Virus record (IMG/VR): IMGVR_UViG_3300035670_005997
Span: 1-32,044 of that record
DNA: 32,044 nucleotides
DNA from: a virus
Direction: 5' to 3' (one strand)
The position numbers and the translations under genes are program-made. Positions 21,545 through 27,261 of the stretch are shown here, piece by piece (positions within the stretch are counted from its first letter, which is position 1; the number at the start of each line of letters is the position of its first letter). The notes under the pieces are model-generated. The model was not told the DNA's origin and did no database searches. It was given only the letters and a program-made list of their open reading frames with translations.

Positions 21545-21760
21545 ATGAACTATGTGACCGCCATTTTAGTGTATATCATGAAGTGGATTGGCTTGATTGC
21601 TTTTCTTCCCTTTCTTCTTCCTGCGTTTCTGATTGTGAAGTTGATGGGAATGGACATAATGAATCTTGATGGCATGGGCATGGAAATTATAATCATGTTT
21701 GCCATTGCTGGTGCCCTTGCTATCGGCACTGGTTTCTTTGCTCTCGGTTACTTTCTGTAA
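21545..21760 (+). CDS. Small two-helix membrane protein
   Basis: 71 aa. Helices WIGLIAFLPFLLPAFLIVKL and IIIMFAIAGALAIGTGFFAL. First gene behind cassette D; GGAGA SD. Early expression and hydrophobicity suggest an inner-membrane protein altering host function or superinfection. Not recognised. Confidence 0.7.
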   Translation: MNYVTAILVYIMKWIGLIAFLPFLLPAFLIVKLMGMDIMNLDGMGMEIIIMFAIAGALAIGTGFFALGYFL

Positions 21761-21771
21761 GGATTAAAAAA

Positions 21772-22101
21772 ATGGCAATGTTAGTTATTCGTACTCAGTA
21801 TCAAGAGAACTACGGTACCGCTGATGATCCTTACTGGAAAAACAAAGGCGGACAAGAATACAAAGTGAAAAACTTGCCGAATCCTATCTCTGAAGAGGAA
21901 TTGCTTGAGGTGGTGGACAGTCTGCTACCACAGGTGCAATATTACAATGATTACCAAGTCCAGTACCTTCTGAATTGGTCGGTTGAGTCTGACAATTACA
22001 TGTCGTGGTTTGAAAAGTCTCAGTTAGACTATGACGGTGAGATTACATTCTATGAGCCGTCTTATGAGTATGATGATCTTAAAAAATTGGAGATTGCGTA
22101 A
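21772..22101 (+). CDS. Conserved small phage protein (RTQYQENYG type)
   Basis: 109 aa from ATG 21772 (SD AAGGA); ATG 21778 is a possible alternative. MLVIRTQYQENYGTADDPYW and KGGQEYKVKNLP recall a hypothetical protein widespread in large phages (pattern: hydrophobic strand, RTQ..ENYG, W..KGG.EY). Acidic, soluble. Coupled to the next gene. Confidence 0.7.
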   Translation: MAMLVIRTQYQENYGTADDPYWKNKGGQEYKVKNLPNPISEEELLEVVDSLLPQVQYYNDYQVQYLLNWSVESDNYMSWFEKSQLDYDGEITFYEPSYEYDDLKKLEIA

Positions 22102-22301
22102 TGAAATATGATGAGCGACACGGTGGTCCGTATGACCGTGGTAGTGCTGATGCATACTATGGTCGTGACTGGAATCCGCACTATTTTCTTGGTGCGACAT
22201 ACGATAGTCATTTAGTGACAAAAGATTTTATGTCGGTAGAAGACCTTTTGGCTTACACCGCTGGTTATAAAGAAACACCATTTGCACAAAAGGAGTGGTA
22301 A
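22101..22301 (+). CDS. Conserved small phage protein (YDRGSADAYYGR type)
   Basis: 66 aa. GGPYDRGSADAYYGRDWNPH, YFLGATY and a C-terminal LLAYTAGYKE match a small protein I recall from many phages (GPYDRG.ADSYYGR.. PHY). Function unknown. Its start overlaps the preceding stop (TAATG). Confidence 0.75.
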   Translation: MKYDERHGGPYDRGSADAYYGRDWNPHYFLGATYDSHLVTKDFMSVEDLLAYTAGYKETPFAQKEW

Positions 22302-22305
22302 AGTG

Positions 22306-22497
22306 ATGAATGAGAGAATCCGAGAACTATTTGACCAAGCGACCGTGATTAAAGACGGTGGTGATTATGTGTCAGGCGAACTGGATGCCATTCAGTTCGC
22401 CGAGTTGATCGTGCGTGAGTGTTTATCTATTGCTGACCGCCGTGGTGCTTATGAAGTTATGGATGACATTATTGAACATTTTGGAGTTGAATCATGA
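22306..22497 (+). CDS. MNERI/FGVE small paralogue family, copy 6
   Basis: 63 aa from ATG 22306; the frame upstream to 22282 overlaps the previous gene. MNERIRELFDQAT, core IQFAELIVRECLSI, tail EHFGVES. Followed directly by copy 7: the shared junction GGAGTTGAATCATGAACGAA joins them, as between copies 2-4 around 7.5-8.3 kb. Confidence 0.8.
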   Translation: MNERIRELFDQATVIKDGGDYVSGELDAIQFAELIVRECLSIADRRGAYEVMDDIIEHFGVES

Positions 22498-22688
22498 ACG
22501 AACGAATTCAAGAACTTGCTGAACAGGCTGGCTGGGATATGGGTGATGAGGTGTGTGGGTTTACTACGAGGCTGGACAAATTTGCCGAGTTAATTGTGCG
22601 GGAATGTCAGGATAATTTGGCATGGCATGGGTACGATGAAGCAGTTATCCAGTTGGATTGGTTTCTGCATCATAAAATTCGGAGTTGA
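22494..22688 (+). CDS. MNERI/FGVE small paralogue family, copy 7 (tail frameshifted)
   Basis: 64 aa. MNERIQELAEQAG, core DKFAELIVRECQDN. The DNA still ends with the family junction (AAATTCGGAGTTGAATGATG), but one extra A shifts the frame, so the protein ends KIRS instead of KFGVE and stops at the TGA inside GTTGA. The SD function for the next gene is intact. Confidence 0.75.
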   Translation: MNERIQELAEQAGWDMGDEVCGFTTRLDKFAELIVRECQDNLAWHGYDEAVIQLDWFLHHKIRS

Positions 22689-22691
22689 ATG

Positions 22692-22862
22692 ATGAATGTA
22701 TTCTTTGTGACTTACCAAGAAAAAGATTTCGCTGGCCATGTCGGTGGTTCGGTATGGGATGGCGTGTACGATTCACGAGAAAAAGCAGAGGCTCGTGTAG
22801 ATGAATTGAGTAAAGATAAAACGGTCGAATGGGCTGATTACGAACAATTTGAGGTGAAATGA
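22692..22862 (+). CDS. Small hypothetical protein, 56 aa
   Basis: MNVFFVTYQEKDFAGHVGGS, then a helical SREKAEARVDELSKD and EWADYEQFEVK. ATG 22692 is 7 bases after GGAG of the FGVE junction, the spacing seen at every family junction; ATG 22689 is 4 bases away. The next gene starts one base after its stop. Confidence 0.65.
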   Translation: MNVFFVTYQEKDFAGHVGGSVWDGVYDSREKAEARVDELSKDKTVEWADYEQFEVK

Positions 22863-22967
22863 ATGAGAAACTTTGTGGCGAAATATGCAAAGCGATGCGG
22901 CGCTGGTCGCCACACCGTCAAAGTGAAGTACACCCGTAAACAAAAACACCGAAAGGAATTGTCATGA
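22863..22967 (+). CDS. Very small basic protein, 34 aa
   Basis: MRNFVAKYAKRCGAGRHTVK, VKYTRKQKHRKELS: about a third Lys/Arg/His. The start follows the previous stop directly and the stop overlaps the next ATG. A small nucleic-acid-binding peptide is conceivable. Confidence 0.5.
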   Translation: MRNFVAKYAKRCGAGRHTVKVKYTRKQKHRKELS

Positions 22968-23050
22968 TTGGTGAGATGATGAGCATTTATCCGCTTTTGA
23001 ATATGCTTTCTTTATATGCATCCGTGCTGAAGGAGAACTTTCTTGGATAG
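22964..23050 (+). CDS. Very small ORF, 28 aa
   Basis: MIGEMMSIYPLLNMLSLYAS, VLKENFLG. AAGGA lies 8 bases before ATG 22964, and AAGGAG near its end serves the next gene. Weakly supported by packing. Confidence 0.4.
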   Translation: MIGEMMSIYPLLNMLSLYASVLKENFLG

Positions 23051-23174
23051 GTTTACTCAAAGAACTTTGTTTGATATTCTGGAACAGAACCAGCGAAAAG
23101 TCTATAAGATTTGTTTTGCGGTTTCATTTGCCAGTTTGCTTTTAATCTTTCTACTTTCCGCAGGTATAGTATGA
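23043..23174 (+). CDS. Small membrane protein with TTG start
   Basis: 43 aa: a charged N-terminus (DRFTQRTLFDILEQNQRKVY) and one membrane helix (CFAVSFASLLLIFLLSAGIV). TTG 23043 has a perfect AAGGAG 7 bases upstream. The TGA overlaps the next ATG. Second TTG-start small membrane protein in the window (see 9799). Confidence 0.6.
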   Translation: MDRFTQRTLFDILEQNQRKVYKICFAVSFASLLLIFLLSAGIV

Positions 23175-23317
23175 GTGCAATGTCTGAACTTTTCCTCGAA
23201 GTGATGGAATTAATTGAAAACACCCAAATGTCTTTTCAAGAAATTGCAAAGACCCTTGACATTCCGCTAGATTATGTTTATGATGTTGCTGAGATCATGG
23301 GAGAGTTTGACGAATGA
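23171..23317 (+). CDS. Small helix-turn-helix-like protein, 48 aa
   Basis: MSAMSELFLEVMELIENTQM, then SFQEIAKTLDIPLDYVYDVA, which has the spacing of a helix-turn-helix. Start ATG 23171 overlaps the preceding TGA; upstream extensions overlap the TTG-start gene. Could be a small regulator. Confidence 0.6.
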   Translation: MSAMSELFLEVMELIENTQMSFQEIAKTLDIPLDYVYDVAEIMGEFDE

Positions 23318-23613
23318 TATATCTTGATGGCATGGGTCCTCGTCAGTCGATTGCGGCTGAATTGTTAGATACCGTAAGATTCGGTGGCATTGATCGCATC
23401 AAAGGTGCGAATGGTTATGCAAAGAAAAAATTAAATGTCGGTGATGCGTATGTATTGCCGTTCGGTACAAGCAAAGATTCGTTTGGTGCAATTATCATTC
23501 GTGCGCCAAAGAATATCGAAGTGAAAACTTCGGTCAATGGTGCGAAGGCTTCCAGTAAGTTTCGCAATGTCTATGAAGTGAAGCAGTTTTTGATTCGTAA
23601 CTTTATCATGTGA
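23314..23613 (+). CDS. Hypothetical protein
   Basis: 99 aa. MIYLDGMGPRQSIAAELLDT, a beta-rich middle (VGDAYVLPFGTSKDSFGAII) and KFRNVYEVKQFLIRNFIM. Coupled to the preceding gene. Not recognised. Confidence 0.65.
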   Translation: MIYLDGMGPRQSIAAELLDTVRFGGIDRIKGANGYAKKKLNVGDAYVLPFGTSKDSFGAIIIRAPKNIEVKTSVNGAKASSKFRNVYEVKQFLIRNFIM

Positions 23614-23624
23614 AAGGAAGTAAA

Positions 23625-23909
23625 ATGCAAGGCGAAATGCGAGATCAAAACGAAAGTAAATTTTCTGCCACTAAACTCATTATGAATGTAATGATTGTTT
23701 CAACATTCGCACTTACTGGTGTTGGAAGTGTGGTAGCATATGAAACTTATATGAATACCTATCAAATCAGTAAAGCGAAGTTTATTTGTACCAAGATTGA
23801 GCAAATCGGCAAGAACATGGACGATGTGATTTGTGTTCAATACACCGAACAAAAATTTGCAAAATCCGCAATTGAGCAGAGCAAAGCCCTTGCTTATTTG
23901 TCTAAATAA
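23625..23909 (+). CDS. Small membrane-anchored protein
   Basis: 94 aa from ATG 23625 (SD AAAGGAAG). One membrane helix (LIMNVMIVSTFALTGVGSVV) near the N-terminus, then a soluble part with two cysteines (FICTKIEQI, VICVQYTE). Probably type II topology in the inner membrane. Not recognised. Confidence 0.65.
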   Translation: MQGEMRDQNESKFSATKLIMNVMIVSTFALTGVGSVVAYETYMNTYQISKAKFICTKIEQIGKNMDDVICVQYTEQKFAKSAIEQSKALAYLSK

Positions 23910-23924
23910 AACCTTAAGGAAAAT

Positions 23925-24203
23925 ATGAATAGTATTGAAAAAGAAATATTGCTGATTACTCAAGAAGAGTGTGCCGAAGTTGTACAGGCCATTAGCAAAT
24001 GTTTTCGATTTGGATTAGAAGACACTTACAACGGCAAGACCAATCGTGAGAGTCTGGTTTTAGAACTGGGCGACCTTCAATGCATGATTGACTTGATCAA
24101 AGAGTCTAAGTTAGTGAGTACTGACGAACTTAATGAAGCCGTGCAAAGTAAGCGTGAGCGACTTCAAAAGTGGTCGTCAATCTTCGTCCAGGAAGCCGCA
24201 TAG
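23925..24203 (+). CDS. MazG-like nucleotide pyrophosphohydrolase
   Basis: 92 aa. LITQEECAEVVQAISKCFRF, then LVLELGDLQCMIDLIKE: the E-E-x-x-E and E-x-x-D metal-binding pairs of the MazG fold, in the compact form found in phages. It hydrolyses a nucleoside triphosphate or (p)ppGpp-type nucleotide; phage MazG proteins are thought to affect stress signalling or the nucleotide pool. SD AAGGAAA. A C-terminal SKRERLQKWSSIF helix is typical of these short forms. Confidence 0.8.
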   Translation: MNSIEKEILLITQEECAEVVQAISKCFRFGLEDTYNGKTNRESLVLELGDLQCMIDLIKESKLVSTDELNEAVQSKRERLQKWSSIFVQEAA

Positions 24204-24276
24204 GACGATTCTAGCGGTGGGTGTGTGGGTTAGTATCAAGAAACCCTCAGCATCGGCGTACAGAGCGTTTTAGAGC

Positions 24277-24338
24277 GTTGTTTTTTTGCAACAAAACAGT
24301 CAAAATTGCTTGACTTTTCGTATGACCTTCTGTAGTAT
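24277..24338 (+). promoter_or_regulatory. Stem-loop + promoter cassette E
   Basis: GTTGT/GCAAC stem with T-rich loop (24277-24292), nested inside GTTTT/AAAAC arms, then TTGACT (24310-24315), 17 bases and TAGTAT (24333-24338). The preceding ~70 bases (24204-24276) hold no gene. Same layout as cassettes A, C and D. Confidence 0.75.
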
Positions 24339-24374
24339 TCGTTATTCGTTCTTTAACATTACTGAGGAGTTCAT

Positions 24375-24572
24375 ATGACAAGCCAACTGCGTAGCCGTCG
24401 GTTACTTTCTCTCTGGGTCAAATCTTTAGAGACTGCCGACCGAGTGAAGATTGACCGTCGGCACCGAAAACTTGTTGCGATGAAGCAAGATTTGAGTGGT
24501 TGCTCTTTTCTTCTTGGACCGTTTTTTGTTTTTAACGGTAAACTCTACAAAGATCGTTCTTTGAAAATTTAA
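24375..24572 (+). CDS. Small basic hypothetical protein
   Basis: 65 aa. MTSQLRSRRLLSLWVKSLET, ADRVKIDRRHRKLVAMKQDL: Arg/Lys rich. SD GGAG 7 bases before ATG. Only gene between cassette E and the tRNA-Ala leader. Not recognised. Confidence 0.65.
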   Translation: MTSQLRSRRLLSLWVKSLETADRVKIDRRHRKLVAMKQDLSGCSFLLGPFFVFNGKLYKDRSLKI

Positions 24573-24581
24573 AAGTTGTAC

Positions 24582-24623
24582 TGAGACCGCGGCGTGAAGG
24601 TTGCCTATGTAATAGCGGTCTCA
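24582..24623 (+). terminator. Stem-loop ahead of the tRNA group
   Basis: Perfect 9-base arms TGAGACCGC (24582-24590) and complement (24615-24623), with a smaller GGC/GCC hairpin inside and ATTTT after. Reads as a terminator or tRNA-precursor processing hairpin six bases before tRNA-Ala. Confidence 0.6.
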
Positions 24624-24628
24624 ATTTT

Positions 24629-24703
24629 GGGGCCATAGTATAGTTGGGAAAACATCTCGCTTGCACCGAGAAGTCCGGAGTTCGACCCTCCGTGGCTCCA
24701 CCA
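24629..24703 (+). tRNA. tRNA-Ala (TGC)
   Basis: Full cloverleaf: 7-bp acceptor with the G3-U70 pair that identifies alanine tRNA, anticodon loop CTTGCAC, and an encoded CCA end. Confidence 0.95.
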
Positions 24704-24710
24704 GAATTTG

Positions 24711-24785
24711 AGGGGTATAACTCAGTGGTAGAGTATCAGACTTTTAATCTGAGAGTCCAGGGTTCGAATCCCTGTGCCCCTACCA
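24711..24785 (+). tRNA. tRNA-Lys (TTT)
   Basis: Acceptor AGGGGTA paired with TGCCCCT, anticodon loop CTTTTAA with stem TCAGA/TCTGA, T-loop GGTTCGAATCC, encoded CCA. Confidence 0.95.
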
Positions 24786-24787
24786 AT

Positions 24788-24862
24788 GCACCATTCGTCT
24801 ATCGGTTAGGACAACGCCCTTTCACGGCGTAAAGAGCGGTTCGATTCCGCTATGGTGTACCA
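24788..24862 (+). tRNA. tRNA-Glu (TTC)
   Basis: Acceptor GCACCAT/ATGGTGT (G1-U72), anticodon loop CTTTCAC with stem ACGCC/GGCGT, T-loop GGTTCGATTCC, encoded CCA. Confidence 0.94.
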
Positions 24863-24864
24863 TA

Positions 24865-24898
24865 TTGACAAACATAATCATCCGTGTTATGATTGTCA
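24865..24898 (+). promoter_or_regulatory. Promoter of the HNH gene covered by an inverted repeat
   Basis: TTGACA (24865-24870), 17 bases, TATGAT (24888-24893). The 12-base arms TGACAAACATAA (24866-24877) and TTATGATTGTCA (24887-24898) are complementary with one mismatch and cover both boxes, as an operator would. A smaller hairpin GTGTC/GACAC follows in the leader. Confidence 0.7.
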
Positions 24899-24952
24899 TT
24901 GTAGTACCCGTGTCATTGCGACACTTACTTTATAACCCTTGAAAGGAAATAT

Positions 24953-26395
24953 ATGAAAACTTCTAAAACGCCATCTTGGCAAACAAAACTAACACCAATT
25001 GCTCAATTCTTAGTTGACATTGGAATCATTGAACTTGATCCTGTTGGTCAGCGACTTGACATGGATTCTCTTACCAAAAAGCAAGGTATCATACGATCTA
25101 TTCTAAGCGGTCAAGATATTTGTGAAATTGCACTAAGAGAAATGTCTGCTGGTCCCTATCAGTTTCGATCTATTGACGGTGGGCACCGAAAGCGAGCCAT
25201 CTTCAATTTCTTTACAAATAAATTCAAGACAGGACCAAAAACTTTTTGCTATGTTGATGATCAAGTATTTGACGTTTCTGGTATGTCTTACTCAGAGTTA
25301 CCAAATGAAGTAATTAAGTTTTTCAAAGAGTATAAACTAAGATTTGTTATTTACGATAAGAGCATGACTGATGAACAAGCAGGTGAGACTTTTCGCTTAA
25401 GAAATCTGTCCACCAATGTGAATCATCAAGAGATGTTAAACTCTTATGAAGACAATTTGCTTGCAAAATTTGTGCGTGAAATATCACGAAATATTCCACG
25501 ATTGAATAATCGACCGCATCAATTGTTTTCAACTCACATGAATTCAAAAGGTGAAGTGAAGCCGATTTATTTTCAGAAAGCATCCGAGCGATTGTCTCAT
25601 GATGAATTTGTTGCACGATTGCTATGCTTGATCGTAAAAAATAAAGGTTTGACAACATCATCGTTTGATGAATTGGAAGAAATGTATGTAACATACGGTC
25701 ATCCCGAAGAAGGTGTTTGGGCAAAAGATCCGTCTGTTGCAAAGAAGAATCAGAATGATCTGAAAGCCGCACTTGATTTTCTTTTGAACTATGCTGAAGT
25801 ACGCAAGCGCAACAATGGGTCTGCTGGTCTTACAAACATTGAAGCAGTCATGTTGTCTCGCTTTTATATCAATCTTTCTAATCAGTATGGAAAGAATTGG
25901 AAGATAAACAATTGGCAGAAGTTTTATCAAGGCTTCAAGACTACTTTTGATTCTTTCGTTGGTAAGAACCCTACGGCATCAACTGCGTTGGATCTTGTTT
26001 ACGGCACTCGTACAAAAGCCGAAGCAATGAAAAAACACTTAGCAGTTTTTGATGTTGAGTTTAAAGTTATCAATTCATTGTCTTGGTTGCTTGAAGAGTT
26101 AGAGATCAAAAATCTCTATCCAAACAATCTTGGAATTGTGATTACTGATAAAGTGCGAGGTCTTTCTCAGACTGAGCGAGAGACTATGTGGTTGAACCAA
26201 GATCGCAAGTGTTTTATCTCTGGTGAATTTCTTCCTTTTGAAGATTCTGTTGCGGCACACATTGAAGCCCATGCTGACGGAGGGAAGACTACCGCAGAAA
26301 ACATTGTGATTGTTCACAAAGAGTTGAATGCAAAGATGGGTTCAATGAATCTGTTTGACTACAAGAAACTTTATCTTGAAAATCGAGCAGGCTAA
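24953..26395 (+). CDS. DUF262-like + HNH nuclease
   Basis: 480 aa, SD AAAGGAAA. The N-terminal part has the ParB-like DUF262 features: DPVGQRL (~30-35), IIRSILSGQDICEIAL and SIDGGHRKRAIFNFF (74-). The C-terminus is a clear HNH: CFISGEF (Cys420), AAHIEAHADGG (His436, His440), AENIVIVH (Asn450, His455). DUF262 proteins with a C-terminal HNH-type domain include modification-dependent restriction (GmrSD-like) and other anti-DNA systems, where DUF262 uses NTP or a cofactor to gate the nuclease. Here it could exclude rival phages or attack host DNA. It has its own promoter and is set between tRNA genes, a usual place for mobile or cargo genes. Confidence 0.8.
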   Translation: MKTSKTPSWQTKLTPIAQFLVDIGIIELDPVGQRLDMDSLTKKQGIIRSILSGQDICEIALREMSAGPYQFRSIDGGHRKRAIFNFFTNKFKTGPKTFCYVDDQVFDVSGMSYSELPNEVIKFFKEYKLRFVIYDKSMTDEQAGETFRLRNLSTNVNHQEMLNSYEDNLLAKFVREISRNIPRLNNRPHQLFSTHMNSKGEVKPIYFQKASERLSHDEFVARLLCLIVKNKGLTTSSFDELEEMYVTYGHPEEGVWAKDPSVAKKNQNDLKAALDFLLNYAEVRKRNNGSAGLTNIEAVMLSRFYINLSNQYGKNWKINNWQKFYQGFKTTFDSFVGKNPTASTALDLVYGTRTKAEAMKKHLAVFDVEFKVINSLSWLLEELEIKNLYPNNLGIVITDKVRGLSQTERETMWLNQDRKCFISGEFLPFEDSVAAHIEAHADGGKTTAENIVIVHKELNAKMGSMNLFDYKKLYLENRAG

Positions 26396-26423
26396 TATAC
26401 ATATGAAGTGAAGTTGTAAGTGT

Positions 26424-26456
26424 TTTGCATAGATATTATCATTTTCTCTATGCAAA
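26424..26456 (+). repeat. Inverted repeat holding a small-ORF start codon
   Basis: TTTGCATAG (26424-26432) and CTATGCAAA (26448-26456), 15-base loop. The ATG of the 43-aa ORF (26450) lies in the second arm, so RNA folding would hide it. Confidence 0.6.
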
Positions 26457-26581
26457 CACTAAACATTTTTTTATTCGCATTATTCGCAGTTCTTTTTGTG
26501 TACACAGGAGACTTTCTTGGTTGTTATACAATGAGAACATTGTCAACGTCATGTGATTGGTACGTTGACAATTTTGAGTAA
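26450..26581 (+). CDS. Small membrane protein, 43 aa
   Basis: MQTLNIFLFALFAVLFVYTG is a single hydrophobic helix, followed by DFLGCYTMRTLSTSCDWYVD with two Cys. No clear SD, and the start is in a hairpin. It may be a real toxin-like or regulatory small protein or a chance frame; a second perfect hairpin lies in its 3' part. Confidence 0.4.
   Translation: MQTLNIFLFALFAVLFVYTGDFLGCYTMRTLSTSCDWYVDNFE
26539..26572 (+). terminator. Perfect 11-bp stem-loop
   Basis: ATTGTCAACGT (26539-26549) and its exact complement (26562-26572), with a 12-base loop, followed by TTTG. Terminator-like, just ahead of the structured noncoding stretch. Confidence 0.6.
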
Positions 26582-26780
26582 AGAACGTGCCGTCTAATCA
26601 ACGGCTAGTCTGACCCGGACGATAAGAAGTGGCGTGATAACCACGGGTGGTTCCTCCGTAGATAAGCGGACATCGAAAGATGAGTCTAACCGAACTGGCG
26701 CTGGCAATGCGTTAATCCTCTCTGGTCGGGGAGCGGGTGGAAGGCATGCGTGATGGGATTGAGACTACTCGGTTCTTGAT
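26582..26780 (+). ncRNA. Candidate structured RNA upstream of tRNA group 2
   Basis: About 200 bases without a supported ORF and visibly richer in G+C than the surroundings. Consecutive small hairpins: GCCGT/ACGGC (26589-26605), GTGG/CCAC (26629-26644), TCCG/CGGA (26655-26670), CATC-GAAA-GATG with a GNRA tetraloop (26671-26682), CTCTC/GGGAG (26718-26733). Long-range pairs TAGTCT (26606-26611) with AGACTA (26762-26767), or AACCGA (26688-26693) with TCGGTT (26769-26774), are possible. I do not recognise group I, RNase P or tmRNA motifs. T4 carries two stable RNAs of unknown role in its tRNA cluster, a possible analogy. Confidence 0.5.
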
Positions 26781-26782
26781 GT

Positions 26783-26790
26783 GCTATAAT
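26783..26790 (+). promoter_or_regulatory. Extended -10 promoter before tRNA group 2
   Basis: TGC-TATAAT (TATAAT at 26785-26790), an extended -10; the -35 region is weak. Start expected near 26797, 20 bases before tRNA-Asn. Confidence 0.55.
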
Positions 26791-26816
26791 TACCGCCGCA
26801 GAGAGGAAGCACTTTT

Positions 26817-26892
26817 TCCGAAGTAGTTCAGTCGGTAGAACAGCGGACTGTTAATCCGTATGTCGCTGGTTCGATCCCAGCCTTCGGAGCCA
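26817..26892 (+). tRNA. tRNA-Asn (GTT)
   Basis: Acceptor TCCGAAG/CTTCGGA, anticodon loop CTGTTAA, stem GCGGA/TCCGT, discriminator G, encoded CCA. Confidence 0.95.
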
Positions 26893-26893
26893 A

Positions 26894-26971
26894 GCATCGG
26901 TACCAGAGTGGTCTAATGGCGAAGTCTGCAAAACTTTCGATTCGTGAGTTCAAATCTCACCCGATGCTCCA
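26894..26971 (+). tRNA. tRNA-Cys (GCA)
   Basis: Acceptor GCATCGG/CCGATGC, anticodon loop CTGCAAA, T-stem GTGAG/CTCAC, and discriminator U73, an identity element of cysteine tRNA. Encoded CCA. Confidence 0.92.
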
Positions 26972-26988
26972 GAATATATAAGAAGTAT

Positions 26989-27062
26989 GCCGCTTTAGTA
27001 TAATGGTAATACAGTGGATTTGTAATCCTCTGATGGGAGTTCGATTCTCTCAAGCGGCACCA
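26989..27062 (+). tRNA. tRNA-Thr (TGT)
   Basis: Acceptor GCCGCTT/AAGCGGC, anticodon loop TTTGTAA, one T-T mismatch in the anticodon stem, encoded CCA. Confidence 0.9.
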
Positions 27063-27063
27063 T

Positions 27064-27140
27064 CGGAGTGTAGCACAGCCTGGTAGTGCGCTTGCTTTGG
27101 GAGCAAGAGGTCCAAGGTTCGAATCCTTGTACTCCGACCA
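27064..27140 (+). tRNA. tRNA-Pro (TGG)
   Basis: Acceptor CGGAGTG/TACTCCG, anticodon loop TTTGGGA with stem CTTGC/GCAAG, T-loop AGGTTCGAATCCT, encoded CCA. Confidence 0.95.
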
Positions 27141-27145
27141 GATTT

Positions 27146-27219
27146 GCGGCTGTAGTTTAATGGTAAAACCACTGCCTTCCAAGCAGACGTTCCGAGTTCG
27201 ATTCTCGGTGGCCGCTCCA
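27146..27219 (+). tRNA. tRNA-Gly (TCC)
   Basis: Acceptor GCGGCTG/TGGCCGC, anticodon loop CTTCCAA with a 4-bp stem CTGC/GCAG and an A-A mismatch at the fifth position, discriminator T as usual for glycine, encoded CCA. Confidence 0.92.
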
Positions 27220-27222
27220 AAT

Positions 27223-27230
27223 TATAAATA
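27223..27230 (+). promoter_or_regulatory. T4-type late promoter TATAAATA
   Basis: Exact T4 late promoter consensus, 3 bases after tRNA-Gly and 32 bases before the virion gene ATG. Implies a gp55-like late sigma factor encoded elsewhere. Confidence 0.75.
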
Positions 27231-27261
27231 GAGTCATTCTAACTCTAAAGACTGTAGATCC

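Noticed and set aside
24629-24862. Phage attachment site within a tRNA gene
   Set aside because: No integrase gene in the window and no duplicated tRNA 3' end; the T4-type background is lytic.
25347-25772. 141-aa minus-strand ORF inside the HNH nuclease gene
   Set aside because: The plus frame has complete HNH and DUF262 motifs; the minus frame shows no recognisable composition or start signal.
26582-26780. Group I intron, RNase P RNA or tmRNA
   Set aside because: No intron core P7-like elements, no RNase P or tmRNA conserved blocks and no interrupted exon; kept only as an unassigned structured RNA.
26913-27182. 89-aa minus-strand ORF across three tRNA genes
   Set aside because: The tRNA cloverleaves on the plus strand explain this sequence; antisense tRNA ORFs are common artefacts.
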